Assembly (NCBI GenBank): GCA_029266295.1
Contig: JAQSXD010000166.1
Span: 1-7,914, forward strand
Length of the DNA stretch: 7,914 nt
Direction: 5' to 3'
DNA from: Bacillota bacterium
GTDB lineage: Bacteria; Bacillota; Clostridia; Peptostreptococcales; Anaerovoracaceae
This document shows, in pieces, positions 6,896-7,914 of this stretch (the stretch's first letter is position 1; each line of letters starts with the position of its first letter). The notes beneath the pieces are model-generated. The model saw nothing but the letters and a program-made list of their open reading frames with translations. It searched no databases and was not told the DNA's origin. A program made the position numbers and the translations under genes.

Positions 6896-6900
6896 CTCCT
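6896..6900 (-). promoter_or_regulatory. Ribosome binding site favouring the start at 6884
   Basis: AGGAG, 11 bases before the ATG at 6884. The alternative ATG at 7073 has only a weak AAGG at similar distance, and the in-frame ATG near 7021 has none. This favours the shorter protein and leaves the repeats at 6903-7010 as untranslated leader, though the spacing is not ideal. Confidence 0.6.
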
Positions 6901-6902
6901 TC

Positions 6903-7010
6903 TCGCTGTCTTAAGCGTAATGCTTGATTAGCGTTATCTATCGTTCTTATGCGTAATTCTTGATTTGCGTTATTTATTGTTATTATGCGTATTGCTTGAT
7001 TTGCATTATT
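6903..7010 (-). repeat. Three tandem 36-bp repeats in front of the helical protein gene
   Basis: Units lie at 6975-7010, 6939-6974 and 6903-6938 in transcription order, head to tail with no spacers. The first two differ at about 6 of 36 positions; the third is more diverged, mainly at its 3' end. Each contains, on the minus strand, AAYGC or AACGC, then ATCAAG, then TACGC about 16 bases after the first element. The unit is exactly 12 codons and in frame with the downstream gene, where it would encode NNANQAIRIITI, NNANQELRIRTI and DNANQALRLRQR. Either an untranslated regulatory repeat or a repetitive N-terminal extension. Confidence 0.9.
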
Positions 7011-7052
7011 ATTTATCATATGAAGACAAAGGAGTTTTGTTTCATTGGATGA

Positions 7053-7065
7053 GCGGATTATCCGC
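7053..7065. repeat. Perfect 13-bp palindrome GCGGATTATCCGC
   Basis: Six-base arms GCGGAT and ATCCGC around a single central base, more GC-rich than its surroundings. It lies between the divergent promoter area and the tandem repeats, inside the first codons of the longer reading (start 7073). It could be an operator half-way site or chance. Confidence 0.5.
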
Positions 7066-7124
7066 CTGAACATCTGATGCGAAACCTTGAAATCTGTCGA
7101 CTTTCCTCATTTTAACCGGAATGC

Positions 7125-7148
7125 TGATCAATTGACGGTCATTGATCA
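7125..7148. promoter_or_regulatory. Operator-like dyad over the divergent promoter
   Basis: TGATCAAT (7125-7132) and ATTGATCA (7141-7148) are perfect 8-bp inverted arms with an 8-base centre. The dyad spans the -35 hexamer of the plus-strand promoter, as expected for a repressor site controlling the 195-residue gene and possibly the minus-strand pair too. No regulator gene is seen in the window. Confidence 0.5.
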
Positions 7149-7159
7149 TATGCTATACT
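7132..7159 (+). promoter_or_regulatory. Sigma-A type promoter for the 195-residue gene
   Basis: TTGACG (7132-7137) and TATACT (7154-7159) with a 16-base spacer match the vegetative consensus at five of six positions each. Transcription would start near 7166, leaving a leader of about 105 bases before the ATG at 7271. It is the best promoter match in the window. Confidence 0.65.
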
Positions 7160-7270
7160 GTAGATAGTACCTGACTGGCTCACATGGACATTACACTAGT
7201 ATACAGTCCGATTTTCGTGATTTTAGCTTTTATGCCGGGTACTTAAAAGGGATTGAGGGGGGATATCTGA

Positions 7271-7858
7271 ATGAACGATGGTAATTCTTTTGTGCACACC
7301 ATGGAAGAACTCCTGGCTGCCTGCAGCAGAAGTATCATAGCACCGGATCGAATCATCGTGGAAGCAAACAGACTAATGTCGATCATGAATGACGACAGCC
7401 TGGAACAAAAGTATATAGTAGAAGGCTGCGAGTCACTTTCCTTGATCGCGTCCAGTTTCATCAGAGGAGGATATGAGGTTTTTTCTGATCTTTATTACAG
7501 TAAAACAGGAATGAACCATCGCGCCTCTGGGTTTTCCACAAAAGACGAACTGATTCGTTTCTGCGAATTCTGTGTAGAATACGGAGATGAATGTCTGGGG
7601 CGAATCAGGATCACTCTGCTGGCACAACTGGAGATTGAAAACAGTTTATCAAAAGATGAAATATTTACGCTCAATGACGGCTCTTTTTATACGGGAGAAT
7701 CGGCAGAACCGGCACACCCAGAATTGGCATATTCCGATTCAATTTATCAGAAGAATTCCGCAACAGTCCAGGATCAAATTACTGATTTCATCAAGCTTTC
7801 GATGCTGGTCAACTCACTCAGGGGGTTCTTTAAGGAATATTATCGAGGTTTGAATTAA
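7271..7858 (+). CDS. Uncharacterised protein (195 residues), divergent gene
   Basis: Not recognised. The product is predicted mostly helical and soluble, with no signal peptide, no membrane helix and no obvious DNA-binding helix-turn-helix. Visible features: helices MEELLAACSRSII (11-23), DRIIVEANRLMSIMND (26-41) and CESLSLIASSFI (53-64), then GGYEVFSDLYYSKTG (66-80); a cysteine-containing stretch FCEFCVEYGDEC (97-108) whose spacing (Cys98, Cys101, Cys108) could bind a metal but lacks a clear fourth partner beyond Cys53 or Cys18; an acidic polar middle (135-165); and a final helix ITDFIKLSMLVNSLRGFFKEYY (170-191). GAGGGGGGA (7255-7263) precedes the ATG by about 8 bases. It is the only plus-strand gene, has its own promoter and terminator, and diverges from the two-gene cassette at 5986-6884, so a shared regulatory region or shared role is possible but unproven. 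Confidence 0.78.
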   Translation: MNDGNSFVHTMEELLAACSRSIIAPDRIIVEANRLMSIMNDDSLEQKYIVEGCESLSLIASSFIRGGYEVFSDLYYSKTGMNHRASGFSTKDELIRFCEFCVEYGDECLGRIRITLLAQLEIENSLSKDEIFTLNDGSFYTGESAEPAHPELAYSDSIYQKNSATVQDQITDFIKLSMLVNSLRGFFKEYYRGLN

Positions 7859-7872
7859 TTGCAAAAACTGCA

Positions 7873-7914
7873 AAAGTCCCGGATAGGCTGCCAAACAAGC
7901 CAATGCGGGACTTT
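7873..7914 (+). terminator. Intrinsic terminator after the 195-residue gene, at the window edge
   Basis: AAAGTCCCG (7873-7881) and CGGGACTTT (7906-7914) are perfect 9-bp inverted arms, with an inner GGCT (7886-7889) and AGCC (7898-7901) pairing. The stem ends with TTT at the last bases, so most of any T-tract lies outside. The A-run before the left arm means it could also stop minus-strand transcription arriving from the right. Confidence 0.8.

Noticed and set aside
6903..7010. CRISPR array, suggested by the 36-bp repeat length
   Set aside because: The three units are directly joined without spacers, they diverge from one another, and no cas gene is present.
7243..7627. Minus-strand open frames opposite the 195-residue gene
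   Set aside because: They have no ribosome binding site or family features and lie opposite a plus-strand gene with promoter, ribosome binding site and terminator.

Overview
The window looks like chromosomal DNA from a low-to-mid GC, spore-forming member of the Firmicutes, most likely an anaerobic clostridium-type organism. Support comes from strong AGGAGG-type ribosome binding sites, a lipoprotein with a GerMN (spore germination protein) domain, an iron-containing alcohol dehydrogenase of the clostridial butanol/alcohol dehydrogenase type, and a short-form S-adenosylhomocysteine hydrolase of the kind found in archaea, Thermotoga and clostridia. This placement is an inference from protein families; no rRNA or other direct taxonomic marker is present. 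No transposase, phage gene, tRNA, rRNA or CRISPR array is seen.

Layout: everything is on the minus strand (read right to left) except the last gene. In transcription order on the minus strand: an uncharacterised helical protein (6884 to 6231, possibly starting at 7073) that overlaps by one base a small hydrophobic protein (6231 to 5986); a LemA-like membrane-anchored protein (5863 to 5345, perhaps really to 5272) followed by an exported NodB-type polysaccharide deacetylase (5245 to 3953); a GerMN lipoprotein (3744 to 3190) followed closely by a YgjP/DUF45 zinc metallopeptidase (3166 to 2615); an iron alcohol dehydrogenase (2545 to 1346); and ahcY (1168 leftwards, cut by the window edge). On the plus strand, an unrecognised 195-residue protein (7271 to 7858) diverges from the first pair and ends in a clear intrinsic terminator that reaches the last base of the window.

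Genes acting together: the LemA-like protein and the deacetylase probably form a two-gene envelope operon. The GerMN lipoprotein and the metallopeptidase are spaced 23 bases apart and are probably co-transcribed. The alcohol dehydrogenase (redox balancing) and ahcY (methyl cycle) look like separate metabolic units.

The parts most worth a second look are: (1) the accessory block at 5986-7858, made of two coupled genes and a divergent gene of unknown role, with three 36-bp tandem repeats directly before the first gene and a dyad over a good divergent promoter; (2) a 31-bp dyad that in RNA would bury the alcohol dehydrogenase ribosome binding site while also carrying a TATAAT box; and (3) a likely single-base frameshift in a GGGG run that cuts the C-terminus off the LemA-like protein. 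No single known defence or mobile system is recognised, and I do not claim that a new system is proven here.
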